NCBI GenBank assembly: GCA_003259005.1
Contig: QLII01000001.1
Coordinates: forward strand, 4,604,501 to 4,668,500
DNA: 64,000 nucleotides
DNA from: Spirosoma telluris
GTDB taxonomy: Bacteria > Bacteroidota > Bacteroidia > Cytophagales > Spirosomataceae
Direction of reading: 5' to 3'
Position numbers and translations under genes: made by a program. Below the pieces are notes generated by a model. It searched no databases. It saw nothing but the letters and a program-made list of their open reading frames with translations, and was not told where the DNA came from. Shown here piece by piece: positions 46,102 to 55,261 of the stretch; position 1 is the stretch's first letter; every line of letters starts with the position of its first letter.

Positions 46102-47310
46102 TCATACTATCTTTACTCCATCGAATTTACGGCCTAAAACAGCTACATCATCGGCTCCGAGGTAGTCATGCAGGAGCGTGGCGTAGATTTGCCGAAAATC
46201 GACGGAATACGTCAGGTCGCCTTCAGTTAGTTTCGTCAGGTCTGGTGCTTCGTTCAATACCCGTTTGGCGGGTAGCCCACCCCCGATCAGAAACACGTTA
46301 TTGGCTGTACCATGATCGGTTCCATTGCTGGCATTTTGCTTCACCCGCCGACCAAACTCCGAAAAGGTCATCAGCAACACATCATTCTGCCGACCGGCCG
46401 CTTTCAGATCCTTCATGAATGCACCAACGGCCTCAGCATATTGCCCAAGAAGTCGCTCCTGCTGCCCTGGCTGATTGATATGCGTATCGAAACCGCTGAT
46501 CGATACATAGTAAACGCTTGTACTAACACCCGCCTGAATGAGTTGCGAAACCGTTTTTAGCCGGTTGCCGAGTTCACTGGTTGGGTAAGTAGCCATCGTC
46601 GTTCCCACTCGGCTTGTTTGGTCATATACATAAGCTGCTGAGGAAACGGTTTCGGCCAGTGTTTTGTAGAGATAGGCCACGGATTCCGGCTGGTTGGTCG
46701 TATGCTCTTTGCTCAGCCCCGTCACCAGTCCGCCACGGGTTTGATTATACAGTTTCTTGGGATCTAAAACTGCCAGACCGTTCAGGGTATCGCCTTTCAT
46801 GGCCAAACTCAGGGTGTCGTCCACTTCAATGGTTCGAAACGGTTGCTGTTCTTTACCAGCACAAGCCGCATCCAGATAGCGGCCCACCCAACCCGAGTTC
46901 ACATACTTGTCCGAATCGCTGGCGGTTTGCCAGATGTCCATCGAACGGAAGTGAGAACGGTCTGGATTTGGATAGCCGACATTGTTGATGACGGTTACCA
47001 GGCCTTCGTCATACAGCGCTTTCAACGAGGTCATGGCCGGGTGAAAGCCAATTTCATCGTTCAGCGTCAGTACTTTTTCAGGTTTGATGGCAATAGTAGG
47101 TCGTTCGCGGTAGTAAATATCATTCCGGTAGGGTACAACGGTGTTCAGGCCGTCGTTGCCACCTGAGAGTTGTACCACTACTAAAATTTTACCGTTCGAT
47201 GCGGATACCTGACCCAGCATCTGTGTTTCGTAGGCTTTCAAAAAGTGCGGAATCAGCATGGTGCCCGCCGTTGTAAAAGCCGATTGTTTGAGGAAGTTTC
47301 TACGGTTCAT
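46102..47310 (-). CDS. DUF1501 family protein
   Basis: The 402-residue protein starts MNRRNFLKQSAFTTAGTMLI, which resembles a twin-arginine export signal. It contains the DUF1501 (sulfatase-like) pattern: VVQLSGGNDGLNTVVPY, HFRSMDIWQTAS, ISGFDTHINQPGQQERLLG and MTFSEFGRRVKQNASNGTDH with GTANNVFLIGG. These metal-binding-like motifs recall the alkaline phosphatase superfamily; the substrate is unknown. It follows the DUF1800 gene by 83 bp, and the two are found together in many Bacteroidota and Planctomycetes, so they probably act together in the periplasm. Confidence 0.93.
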   Translation of the reverse strand: MNRRNFLKQSAFTTAGTMLIPHFLKAYETQMLGQVSASNGKILVVVQLSGGNDGLNTVVPYRNDIYYRERPTIAIKPEKVLTLNDEIGFHPAMTSLKALYDEGLVTVINNVGYPNPDRSHFRSMDIWQTASDSDKYVNSGWVGRYLDAACAGKEQQPFRTIEVDDTLSLAMKGDTLNGLAVLDPKKLYNQTRGGLVTGLSKEHTTNQPESVAYLYKTLAETVSSAAYVYDQTSRVGTTMATYPTSELGNRLKTVSQLIQAGVSTSVYYVSISGFDTHINQPGQQERLLGQYAEAVGAFMKDLKAAGRQNDVLLMTFSEFGRRVKQNASNGTDHGTANNVFLIGGGLPAKRVLNEAPDLTKLTEGDLTYSVDFRQIYATLLHDYLGADDVAVLGRKFDGVKIV

Positions 47311-47316
47311 AAGTTT

Positions 47317-47390
47317 AATGAGTGAATGAGCGAATGAGTGAATAATTACTTGCGTCAGCTATTCACTCAATCACTCATTCGCTCATTCAC
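47317..47390. repeat. GAATGAGTGAATGAGC-word inverted repeat
   Basis: The left arm AATGAGTGAATGAGCGAATG (from 47317) is answered by TCACTCATTCGCTCATTCAC (to 47390). It fills the gap between the DUF1800 stop and the DUF1501 start. Confidence 0.75.
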
Positions 47391-47392
47391 AA

Positions 47393-48829
47393 TTAAGTTA
47401 GTTGATACTCCGGCAGGCTCATGAGCGCTGTGGTGATGGCATGAATTTGTTCGGAACGGGACTGACCAGGCTTAGCTTGCTTGCTGATTAACTCGCGTTG
47501 GTCAGGACGAAGCGGAAAGGGTATCAATGTGCTGGCAATGGCATCGGTCAGGTTGGAATCGGGTATTTTAGCGAAAGCAGCCTCAAAATCGGCCCAGTCA
47601 ACTTTTGTCTGGAAACGTGAACCACCTTTTCGGGCCAGCGACTGCGTATTCACGTCCCCATCCTCTTTGGGCTGCACGGCTATTTCGGCGGCTTTCAATA
47701 TGTAACTTGGCAACTGCATTCGAAAAAGCAGGCTCGATGAGTCGATCCAGTTTTTACCGCCCGGCCAACCCGCTACATTCGGTGGGTAGAACAGAAGCTG
47801 ACCTAACGTGCGTTGCACAAAAATCTGAGATTGTGGCTGCTCAAACTGCACACCCAGTGTATGACGCAGCCCCGCCAGCAACTCAACCGGCGACTTAATA
47901 TGGGCTCCTACGTTTTTAGGATCGTAAAACCAGTCTGACGTGAAGATGGTCTCCAGCAGATCGGTAATGTCATAGTTACTCTTGTAAAATTGAGCGGCTA
48001 GTTCATCAACTCGCTTTTTGTCTTCGGTTTCATTGACGAAGAACCGATAAATTTTCGCAGTAACAAACCGGGCGGTCTGCTTATTTTCGAGCAGCATAGC
48101 AATCACATCTTCGCCTTTGAAAGCACCCGTTTTTCCAAAAATGGTTTTCTCACCTTCGTCGTGAACCTGCTCCCGAAAAATGAAATGCCCATCGGGTGTG
48201 AATTGCCAGCCTGTAAAGGCGCGGGCTGCCTCTTTAATATCGTGTTCTGAATAGTTACCCCGCCCCAGGGTGAACAACTCCATTACCTCTCGGGCGAAAT
48301 TTTCGTTAGGCGCGTTTTTACGGTTCTGCTGGTTATTCAGAAACTGTAACATAGCCGGCTCTTTCGACACCGCCATCAATAAATCACTGAATTTGCCCAG
48401 CGCGTTTTGGCGAATGGTATTGGCATACTGCTGCATGAACAGCGGATTACGGCCCTGCGTCCGGCAGGCAAAATGACCGTGCCAGAAAAGGGCCATTTTT
48501 TCGCGCAGGGCAGCTTTGCCGATGGCCATTTGATCGAGCCATTGCAGATTAAGATCCCGCACCTTTTCGGCATTGTCGCGAATGCGCTCTTTCAGCATGT
48601 CTTTATCCAGTTGCCCATTCCGAAACAGCCCTTTGAGCTGTTTTTTCGTTTCGCTCGTATCGGCCTCAACAACACGTAATTCGGGCACGGATTCACTGTC
48701 GTTGAACAACTGCCGCACTACTTTTTTCAGCGATTTACGGGAGGCCGCATCAAGCTCAGCGGGCGTTGCTCCGAATCCGGCCCGGGCGAAGAGATACCGC
48801 ATTTGTTGCTGTCTGGTTTGATTCGTCAT
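47393..48829 (-). CDS. DUF1800 family protein
   Basis: The 478-residue protein has the family pattern: YLFARAGFGATPAELDAASR, MALFWHGHFACRTQG, AVSKEPAMLQFLNNQQNRK, NENFAREVMELFTLGRGNYS and EAARAFTGWQFTPDG. Later it has IKSPVELLAGLRHTLGVQF and FYPPNVAGWPGGKNWIDSS. The function of the family is not known. No signal peptide is visible. It is first in a two-gene unit with DUF1501. Confidence 0.93.
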   Translation of the reverse strand: MTNQTRQQQMRYLFARAGFGATPAELDAASRKSLKKVVRQLFNDSESVPELRVVEADTSETKKQLKGLFRNGQLDKDMLKERIRDNAEKVRDLNLQWLDQMAIGKAALREKMALFWHGHFACRTQGRNPLFMQQYANTIRQNALGKFSDLLMAVSKEPAMLQFLNNQQNRKNAPNENFAREVMELFTLGRGNYSEHDIKEAARAFTGWQFTPDGHFIFREQVHDEGEKTIFGKTGAFKGEDVIAMLLENKQTARFVTAKIYRFFVNETEDKKRVDELAAQFYKSNYDITDLLETIFTSDWFYDPKNVGAHIKSPVELLAGLRHTLGVQFEQPQSQIFVQRTLGQLLFYPPNVAGWPGGKNWIDSSSLLFRMQLPSYILKAAEIAVQPKEDGDVNTQSLARKGGSRFQTKVDWADFEAAFAKIPDSNLTDAIASTLIPFPLRPDQRELISKQAKPGQSRSEQIHAITTALMSLPEYQLT

Positions 48830-49000
48830 ACATATCGGCCATTAGCTATGGAGGTATGACAACTTACAAGGAAAAGCGTTTAATCAGGGAAAGATTAAAT
48901 TTTTAGTAACTGATTGACTATCTAAGACAATAACTAAGGTATAGCGTTTTGGCCGGGTGTCAGCATGGCCAAACGATTGTTATCGTTAGCGTAGTATCTT

Positions 49001-51160
49001 TTACTCAATGGGCAGAGTCACGGTAAATTCGGTAAATTCTCCCGCTTCTGTTTCCACACTCAACAGACCACCATGCCCTTTTACGATGATGTCGTAGCTA
49101 AGGGATAGGCCAAGTCCGGTGCCTTCGCCGGTGGGCTTGGTTGTAAAAAAGGGTTGAAATACTTTCTGGCGAACTTCATCGGGAATGCCCAATCCATTGT
49201 CTTTAATCCGGATGACGAGCTGCCCGTCGACCTGAGCCGTTTGAATCCAAACTGTCGGTACGAAATCGGGTTCTACTTTGCTTTTCTGCTGAACGGCGTA
49301 AAACGCATTGTTGAACAAATTCACCAGAACCCGTCCAATGTCTTCCGGTACGATATTAACAGTAGGCAGATTGGGCGCAAAGTTGGTCGTCAGCTGCGCA
49401 TTGAACGATTTATCTTTGGCTCTCAGCCCCTGATAAGCCAGCCGGAGGTATTCGTCGACCAGCGCGTTTAAATCGGTGAGTTGTTTCTGGCCCGAACTGA
49501 CCCGACTATGCTGGAGCATACCCCGAACAATACTGGCAGCTCGTTTGCCGTGATCACTGATTTTCTGGACGTTTTGACTCAGGTCACTTAACAGATCGGT
49601 TTCCAGTTCTTCGTCGCGCTCTCCGGTAGGCTTTACTCGCTCTTCGTTAAGCTCTTCGACCAGTTCGACCGATACTTCGGCAAAGTTGTTGACGAAATTG
49701 AGAGGATTCTGAATTTCATGGGCGATGCCCGCTGTAAGCTCCCCCAGGGAGGCTAATTTTTCCCGTTGTACTAATTGTTCCTGCGTTGCCCTTAATTCGA
49801 CCAGCGATTGATGCAGCTCTGCGGTTCGCGCATGAACCTGTTCCTCTAATACTTCATTCTGACGGGCCAGAAGGTGTTGTTTTTCCTGCTCCTGGGCTAG
49901 TGTTCGGGCGGAGAGCTGTTCGACCTCCCGGAGGTTATTGCCCAGCGCTTTATAGGTTCGGGTATAATCGCGTACTAAAGAGAGGGACAAACCAACGGGA
50001 ATGCTGAAAAGAACGCCTGCAACGAGCAGTATGAAAACGACCAATATGTACTCGATAAGGCCCTTTATAGCGGATTCAGCAATAGCGAGAATAAGGGCAC
50101 ATACAATAAGGAGCAGGAAACAATAGAGGGATGCTTTGAGCGAATTCCAGGGCAGTCGAGCATCCTCATCGTTCATTTTACGGCCTAACCAGCTTATCCG
50201 GATATAGTCGAGGATGATCAGCGATAAGGGAATCCAACCGAATTCCTTGAGAAGACTGCCTATGCCAATGCGGTAGAGCTGGTCAATTACTACGGTGATA
50301 ATCACGCCATAATATATCCAGCTTCGGCGCAGGTGTAGGTACTGATAAACGGCGGTAAGAAATAATACAAAGGCCGCATGCAGGCTCACATCACTAATTA
50401 GATCGGTTAACGAAACATAGGTAAGCGTGCCGACATAGTCATTTAATTCAGCCATAGTGGCAGTAAGAGCAAAAAATAACATACCCCAGGCCAAGGTCCG
50501 ATTAATTGGCTGGCTTCGATTCGCCCGGTAAAACAGGAAATGAAGTAGGGCCAAAATTCCACATACACCTATCAAACAGCCTGCTAATACCGCAGACCAT
50601 TCGGTTTCATCAACTAATGAACTGCCCACCTCATCGGCGTCTTGAAGGTGAAGGCTAAGGGGGGAAATATCGGTTGATGCCTGAACGACAGGGTCTCGCC
50701 GAAACCGATAATGAACGGCTAGTATGTGCTGGTTCGTATCGGTAAACTGGATCGGGACGAACCGGATGATTCGTTGAGAACCACCTGAATCGAAGTGGGC
50801 AGGTTTTACTATGGCGAATAATCGACCATCCAGGTAGATTTCAGAAGAACCAAACTGTTTGACGACTAACCGAAGGTCTTTTTTGAGAACACCCGTTCGA
50901 GGGTGTAACGATTGACGAAACCAACCCTGGTTCTTTTGCCATAGCGTATCATTTAATTCAATAGCTGTTTCGATAGACTGTTTTCGCCACGACTTGTCAT
51001 TAAAGGCCGAATCGGCCCAGTGCTTATTATCCCCAGGCATAAAACGCCAGGTGTCTCGACCCAATTCCAGACTGCTTTCACTTGCAATCCGTACCACCTG
51101 ACCTACAGCCGTATTAGTGATAAGACCGGCGAAAATCACCCAAAACAGTAGTCGATTCAT
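49001..51160 (-). CDS. orphan sensor histidine kinase with 7TM sensor region
   Basis: The 719-residue protein has a signal peptide (about 1-20). An extracytoplasmic beta domain (about 25-175, of 7TMR-DISMED style) contains WFRQSLHPRTGVLKKDLRL. About seven membrane helices follow (190-400), then a long coiled coil. The kinase has LASLGELTAGIAHEIQNPLN (HisKA, acceptor His at about 495), DIGRVLVNLFNNAFYAVQQ, IKDNGLGIPDEVRQKVFQPF and GTGLGLSLSYDIIVKGHGG. All boxes are intact. No response regulator lies beside it. Confidence 0.9.
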   Translation of the reverse strand: MNRLLFWVIFAGLITNTAVGQVVRIASESSLELGRDTWRFMPGDNKHWADSAFNDKSWRKQSIETAIELNDTLWQKNQGWFRQSLHPRTGVLKKDLRLVVKQFGSSEIYLDGRLFAIVKPAHFDSGGSQRIIRFVPIQFTDTNQHILAVHYRFRRDPVVQASTDISPLSLHLQDADEVGSSLVDETEWSAVLAGCLIGVCGILALLHFLFYRANRSQPINRTLAWGMLFFALTATMAELNDYVGTLTYVSLTDLISDVSLHAAFVLFLTAVYQYLHLRRSWIYYGVIITVVIDQLYRIGIGSLLKEFGWIPLSLIILDYIRISWLGRKMNDEDARLPWNSLKASLYCFLLLIVCALILAIAESAIKGLIEYILVVFILLVAGVLFSIPVGLSLSLVRDYTRTYKALGNNLREVEQLSARTLAQEQEKQHLLARQNEVLEEQVHARTAELHQSLVELRATQEQLVQREKLASLGELTAGIAHEIQNPLNFVNNFAEVSVELVEELNEERVKPTGERDEELETDLLSDLSQNVQKISDHGKRAASIVRGMLQHSRVSSGQKQLTDLNALVDEYLRLAYQGLRAKDKSFNAQLTTNFAPNLPTVNIVPEDIGRVLVNLFNNAFYAVQQKSKVEPDFVPTVWIQTAQVDGQLVIRIKDNGLGIPDEVRQKVFQPFFTTKPTGEGTGLGLSLSYDIIVKGHGGLLSVETEAGEFTEFTVTLPIE

Positions 51161-51235
51161 GGGTAAAAGGTGTTTGAGAATAGGGTAAGTCTAAATTCAG
51201 GGTAAACTAATCTTTATTGTGCATTTGTTGTCTAA

Positions 51236-51874
51236 TTGAAAAAGAATAATCCAGTGAAAACAGATAAACGAGTGCGTTTTCTATTAGCGGCCCTGCTCAT
51301 GCTGATGGCCTTATCGACTATATACGCTCAACCCAAAGGCTATACCTTAGGCGATGCTATAACTGATTTTCGGCTAAAAAACGTGGATGGTCGTAGCATT
51401 TCGCTGGTCGACTATCGTAGCCAAAAAGGGTTGATTGTGGTTTTTACCAGCAACCATTGCCCCTTTGCCAAAGCCTACGAAGACCGGCTCATTGCGCTGG
51501 ATCGCAAATTTTCATCACAGGGTTTTCCCGTGTTAGCCATCATGCCCAATGACCCGACAGCTTACGAAGAAGACTCATTCGAAAATATGAAAGTCCGAGC
51601 CCGCGACAAGAGTTTTCCGTATGCCTACACCATCGACGAAACACAAACCACAGCTCGTGCCTTCGGGGTTACTCGTACACCTCAAGTATATGTACTCAAG
51701 CAGATGAATGGACAGTTTATCCTCGAATATGTGGGCACAATTGACGACAGCCCACAGGACGAAGCAGGTGTCCAACGCCGATATGTCGATGACGCTGTTA
51801 CCAACCTGCTAGCCGGTCGACCCGTACAATCGCCCATTACAAAGCCGATTGGGTGTGCGATTAAGTGGAAATAA
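51236..51874 (+). CDS. thioredoxin-fold protein (AhpC/TSA, redoxin family)
   Basis: The best start is uncertain: TTG 51236 gives 212 residues and GTG 51254 gives 206. Both open a signal peptide ending TIYAQ. The redoxin domain has GDAITDFRLKNVDGRSISLV, VFTSNHCPFAKAYEDRL with one active cysteine (no CxxC), and ARAFGVTRTPQVYVL with the cis-proline. It is therefore more like a one-cysteine peroxiredoxin or TlpA relative than a thiol oxidase. It is predicted to be periplasmic. Confidence 0.85.
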   Translation: MKKNNPVKTDKRVRFLLAALLMLMALSTIYAQPKGYTLGDAITDFRLKNVDGRSISLVDYRSQKGLIVVFTSNHCPFAKAYEDRLIALDRKFSSQGFPVLAIMPNDPTAYEEDSFENMKVRARDKSFPYAYTIDETQTTARAFGVTRTPQVYVLKQMNGQFILEYVGTIDDSPQDEAGVQRRYVDDAVTNLLAGRPVQSPITKPIGCAIKWK

Positions 51875-51969
51875 GGAGGAGGGGGATAAAGGGACGAGAG
51901 GGAGGAAGGATGATTAATGCCCAAAGCAGCCCTTCCTCCCTCTCGTCTCTTTACTCCCCTCCTCCTCTT
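51873..51969. repeat. purine/pyrimidine-rich inverted repeat
   Basis: The left arm AAGGAGGAGGGGGATAAAGG and onward (51873-51909) pairs imperfectly with CCTTCCTCCCTCTCGTCTCT and onward (51931-51969). One strand of each arm is almost pure purine. It follows the stop of the redoxin gene and could act as a terminator. Confidence 0.7.
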
Positions 51970-52025
51970 TCTGGCATGGCCTTTGCCAATAGGGTTGATA
52001 GAAATCAAACTACACACAAACAGTT

Positions 52026-52574
52026 ATGAAAAAGCCCCAATTAATACTGACCCAACTCCGCAATGTTACTGGTACACTTATGTTGGTAGCTTCACTGGCG
52101 TTACTGCAAGCCTGCGGTTCGGATGGCAAGAAAGAGTCGCGTACCGAAGACGCATTGGAGAAAACAGGTGATGCTATTTCTGCAGACACTAAAGAGGCTA
52201 CGGAAAACACCAAAGAAGATTTGAAAGAAGCAGGTGAGAAAGCCGATGCCAAATCGGATGAACTAGCCGCTGATTTTAAGCGGGAACGTGACGAAGCAGT
52301 CGCTAAAATGAAGATACAGAAGGATAAACTGGATGCGAAGATTGACGAATTAAAGGTAAAGGCAGACAAACAAAGCGACAAAGCGAAAGCCGAAACCGAA
52401 CGCCAGAAAGCGAAGCTGGAAGTAGAACGGGAGGAATTGTCCAACGACATGGAGAAGGCTAAAAATGCAACGGCCGATGCCTGGAAGGATGTGAAAGCGG
52501 GTTTTAAAAGCGCGGGCCGTGATATAGGAAACGCCTTTGATAAAGCAGGCGATAAATTGAAGAAGGACAACTAA
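52026..52574 (+). CDS. coiled-coil lipoprotein
   Basis: The 182-residue protein has a lipoprotein signal with LLQACGS (Cys at about 30). It is followed by an almost continuous Lys/Glu/Ala-rich coiled coil with repeated KAD, EKA and KAE words (for example VKADKQSDKAKAETERQKAK). The C-terminus FKSAGRDIGNAFDKAGDKLK resembles stress-response helical proteins of the YtxH or CsbD style. The role is unknown; envelope stress is a fair guess. A strong terminator follows. Confidence 0.8.
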   Translation: MKKPQLILTQLRNVTGTLMLVASLALLQACGSDGKKESRTEDALEKTGDAISADTKEATENTKEDLKEAGEKADAKSDELAADFKRERDEAVAKMKIQKDKLDAKIDELKVKADKQSDKAKAETERQKAKLEVEREELSNDMEKAKNATADAWKDVKAGFKSAGRDIGNAFDKAGDKLKKDN

Positions 52575-52594
52575 GTTTATTCGTTGTTTTTTGT

Positions 52595-52634
52595 AAACGG
52601 TGCCGACTCATCCAAGAGTCGGCACCGTTTTTGT
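52595..52634 (+). terminator. rho-independent terminator
   Basis: A perfect 15-bp stem (52595-52609 and 52616-52630) with a 6-base loop is followed by TTTTTGTTT, 21 bp after the lipoprotein stop. Confidence 0.92.
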
Positions 52635-52747
52635 TTAGAAGTTGTGGAGCCAATTCCTCAGTTTTGGGGATAGATATACAGTTACTACTTGTATTCCAAG
52701 AGGGAAAATTGTTATTTTGCGGGCTAATATTGACTGTTAAAAGCGAA

Positions 52748-54868
52748 ATGTCTGTCATTAATAAGATCAGAGAACGTTCAGGGCTGGCTGTAGGCGTGAT
52801 TGCCGTTAGCTTGATCCTGTTCATTGTGGGTGGAGATTTGCTCGGCGGCCGTAGTCTGCTGTTCGGAGGGGATCAACAAAAAGTCGGGGAAATTGCCGGA
52901 CAATCCATTGATTATCAAGAGTTTAATGCTAAGGTAGACGAACTGCGTGTACAATACGAACAACAAACGGGCAGGGCTCCTGGCGATCAGGAAATGGGTC
53001 AGGTTCGGGAGCAAGCCTGGAATCAGATGCTGTTCGAAATTGCTTACCAGAAAGAATTCGACAAACTTGGCCTTCAGGTTTCGCCCGAAGAACTCGTCGA
53101 TATGGTGCAGGGGAACAACATCAGCCCCGCCGTTCGGCAGGCATTTACAAACCCCCAAACAGGTGTTTTTGACAAGAGCTCGATTATCAGCTACCTGAAA
53201 GGCTTAAAGAATTTGCCCGCTCAGCAGCAGGCTGCCTGGGCTAGCTTTGAGAAAAACTTAAGCTCGAATCGTCTGCGTGATAAGTATGAGGGACTGATGC
53301 GGATGTCGGTATTTGCCACTACGGCCGAAGCACAGAAGGAATACCAGGCGCAGAACTCGAAAGCGAATGTAAAATTCCTGTTCGTTCCATACTATACTAT
53401 TAATGATACAACCGTTAAGGTAACCGATTCGCAATTGCAGGATTACCTGAACAAACATAAGGACGAGTATCCGGGTACAGACAGCCGTTCGATTCAATAC
53501 GTAACCTTCTCGGTGGCTCCGTCTAAAGAAGACAGTGCCACCTTGTACACTGAAATCAAATCACTCGCCCGTGGCCTGGGTGCAGCCACAAACGACTCGA
53601 CCTTTGCGCAGCAAAATAGCGACGTTCGTGTGCCGCTCTACCTGACAGCAGGCGAAATGCCAGAACAGCTTCGGGCCTCAATTCCCACTTTCACGCCGGG
53701 TGGTATTTATGGCCCCTTCCGTGAAGGAAATACATATTTCATCTACAAATACGGTGGTACGAAGAAAGACACCAGCTTTACCGCCCGTGCCAGCCACATT
53801 CTGATTCAGACGAAAGGCCTTGCCGATTCGGCGAAAGCAGAGGCTCGTCGGAAGGCAGAAGGTATCCTGAAGCAAATTCAGGGTGGTGCTAGTTTTGAAG
53901 CACTGGCGCAGGCTAACAGCCAGGATGGTTCTGCTCAGGCAGGTGGTGACCTTGGTTATTTCAAAAACAATGGCCAAATGGTGAAACCTTTTGAAGCAGC
54001 CGTGTTTGGCGCTGCGGGAGCAGGGTTGATTCCTCGTCTGGTAGAAACCGAATTTGGCTACCATATCATTAAAGTGACGCAACCTAAAACCAATACCCTC
54101 TATCGTATAGCGGCCATTGGCAAAACGATTGCACCTAGCCAGACAACGCGTGATGAGGCCCTGCGCAAAGCCGATGAGTTTGCATCGACGGTACACAACA
54201 AAGAAGAGTTTGATGCCAAAGTGAAAGAAGATAAGTCACTGGTTGTTGCTACGGCTGATCGGATTCCGGAAGGAGCTCCGCAGATTAATGCATTGACAGG
54301 TTCTGAAGTGCGGCAGATTGTTCGCTGGGCGTTTAACGACAAAACGGACCTTAATTCTGTTTCAGAACCATTTGAAGTAGGTGATCAATACGTAATTGCT
54401 GTGTTGACCAACAAAACAGAAAAAGATAAAGTAGAGGTTAGCGATTACCGCAATGAGTTGACTGCCAAAGTTCGTAATGAGCTGAAAGGTGAGCAAATCA
54501 TTAGTAAACTCGGCAACGCCAGCGGTACGCTGGAAAGTATTGCGGAAAAATATGGTTCGGGTGCCCTGGTTGAACTGGCTGATGATGTTAACCTGGCTAC
54601 CGGCTTCCTGCGTAGCGCGGGTGTTGACCCCGTAGCGCTTGGAAAGGCGTTCGGTTTGAAACCCGGTAAACGTTCGAAACCATTTGCGGGCGAAAGTGGT
54701 GTATTGATTATGGAAACAGCTTCCCTGACACCAGCTCCAGCCATTGCCGATTATACAATGTATAAAACGCAGCTCCAGCAAAATAATAGCTCACGGGTAA
54801 GTTTCTACATCAATGAGGCTATTAAAGAAGCCGCTAAAGTAGAAGATCGCCGGGCGAAGTTTTATTAG
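52748..54868 (+). CDS. SurA/PpiD-like peptidyl-prolyl isomerase, membrane-anchored foldase
   Basis: From ATG 52748 the protein has 706 residues; an in-frame ATG at 52631 adds a leader that overlaps the upstream terminator. It starts SVINKIRERSGLAVGVIAVS, with one membrane helix (about 12-34). A SurA-N-like helical chaperone region follows (QSIDYQEFNAKVDELRVQYE and QAWNQMLFEIAYQKEFDKLG). The parvulin domain at about 345-440 has ARASHILIQTKG, DGSAQAGGDLGYFKNNGQM, and VETEFGYHIIKV. The C-terminal part is helical. It helps newly exported proteins fold in the periplasm. Confidence 0.92.
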   Translation: MSVINKIRERSGLAVGVIAVSLILFIVGGDLLGGRSLLFGGDQQKVGEIAGQSIDYQEFNAKVDELRVQYEQQTGRAPGDQEMGQVREQAWNQMLFEIAYQKEFDKLGLQVSPEELVDMVQGNNISPAVRQAFTNPQTGVFDKSSIISYLKGLKNLPAQQQAAWASFEKNLSSNRLRDKYEGLMRMSVFATTAEAQKEYQAQNSKANVKFLFVPYYTINDTTVKVTDSQLQDYLNKHKDEYPGTDSRSIQYVTFSVAPSKEDSATLYTEIKSLARGLGAATNDSTFAQQNSDVRVPLYLTAGEMPEQLRASIPTFTPGGIYGPFREGNTYFIYKYGGTKKDTSFTARASHILIQTKGLADSAKAEARRKAEGILKQIQGGASFEALAQANSQDGSAQAGGDLGYFKNNGQMVKPFEAAVFGAAGAGLIPRLVETEFGYHIIKVTQPKTNTLYRIAAIGKTIAPSQTTRDEALRKADEFASTVHNKEEFDAKVKEDKSLVVATADRIPEGAPQINALTGSEVRQIVRWAFNDKTDLNSVSEPFEVGDQYVIAVLTNKTEKDKVEVSDYRNELTAKVRNELKGEQIISKLGNASGTLESIAEKYGSGALVELADDVNLATGFLRSAGVDPVALGKAFGLKPGKRSKPFAGESGVLIMETASLTPAPAIADYTMYKTQLQQNNSSRVSFYINEAIKEAAKVEDRRAKFY

Positions 54869-54885
54869 AATTTCATAGTTAATTC

Positions 54886-54930
54886 AACTAAAAAAGCCTT
54901 CCATTGACTCAGCGGAAGGCTTTTTTAGTT
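54886..54930 (+). terminator. rho-independent terminator
   Basis: A perfect 17-bp stem (54886-54902 and 54914-54930) with A run and T run on either side, 18 bp after the foldase stop. It works in either direction in principle. Confidence 0.92.
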
Positions 54931-55071
54931 AGATAAATACCAAAAGGTAGGATGGGAATAGAATTTATTAAGGTTTGTGTTCTTAATCAAACCCTGACAG
55001 TTTTGGAGAGTTTCCAGCCTACCATTCCGTTTCAGTTACCCGGGTTTATTCTCGAGAATTTTGCCTTAACC

Positions 55072-55134
55072 TCAATCGATCAGTAGAATGGCGTCTTCCA
55101 GGTGAATTTCAGTGGTTTTGAAACCGGAATGGCA
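55072..55134 (-). pseudogene. fossil C-terminus of a tyrosine recombinase
   Basis: The minus strand reads CHSGFKTTEIHLEDAILLID and then stop. It matches the active-site region of tyrosine recombinases (GHSSLKTTExYL), and a longer relative lies at 63065-63193. The nucleophile Tyr is replaced by His in TEIHL. Upstream sequence is replaced by a palindrome. The remaining bases of the 54931-55261 gap show no gene. Confidence 0.6.
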
Positions 55135-55180
55135 AATACGGTATAAAGTAAAAATAGCTTTATACCGTATTTGCCATTCC
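55126..55180. repeat. 23-bp perfect palindrome at the recombinase fossil
   Basis: GGAATGGCAAATACGGTATA and onward (55126-55148) is repeated in inverse at 55158-55180 around a 9-base loop. The left arm includes the His-Ser codons of the recombinase fossil, so the palindrome arose by inverted duplication of that coding end. Confidence 0.8.
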
Positions 55181-55261
55181 AGTGTGAGCGTAATCAAAAC
55201 GAATGAATAGTAGTAAGGTTACTTAATGAAACACCAAGCCTGAACTTGGTTGTAAATCCAG

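Noticed and set aside
52010..52570. A 186-residue Ser-rich minus-strand frame
   Set aside because: It is the exact antisense of the coiled-coil lipoprotein, whose Lys/Glu-rich codons give long open frames on the other strand.
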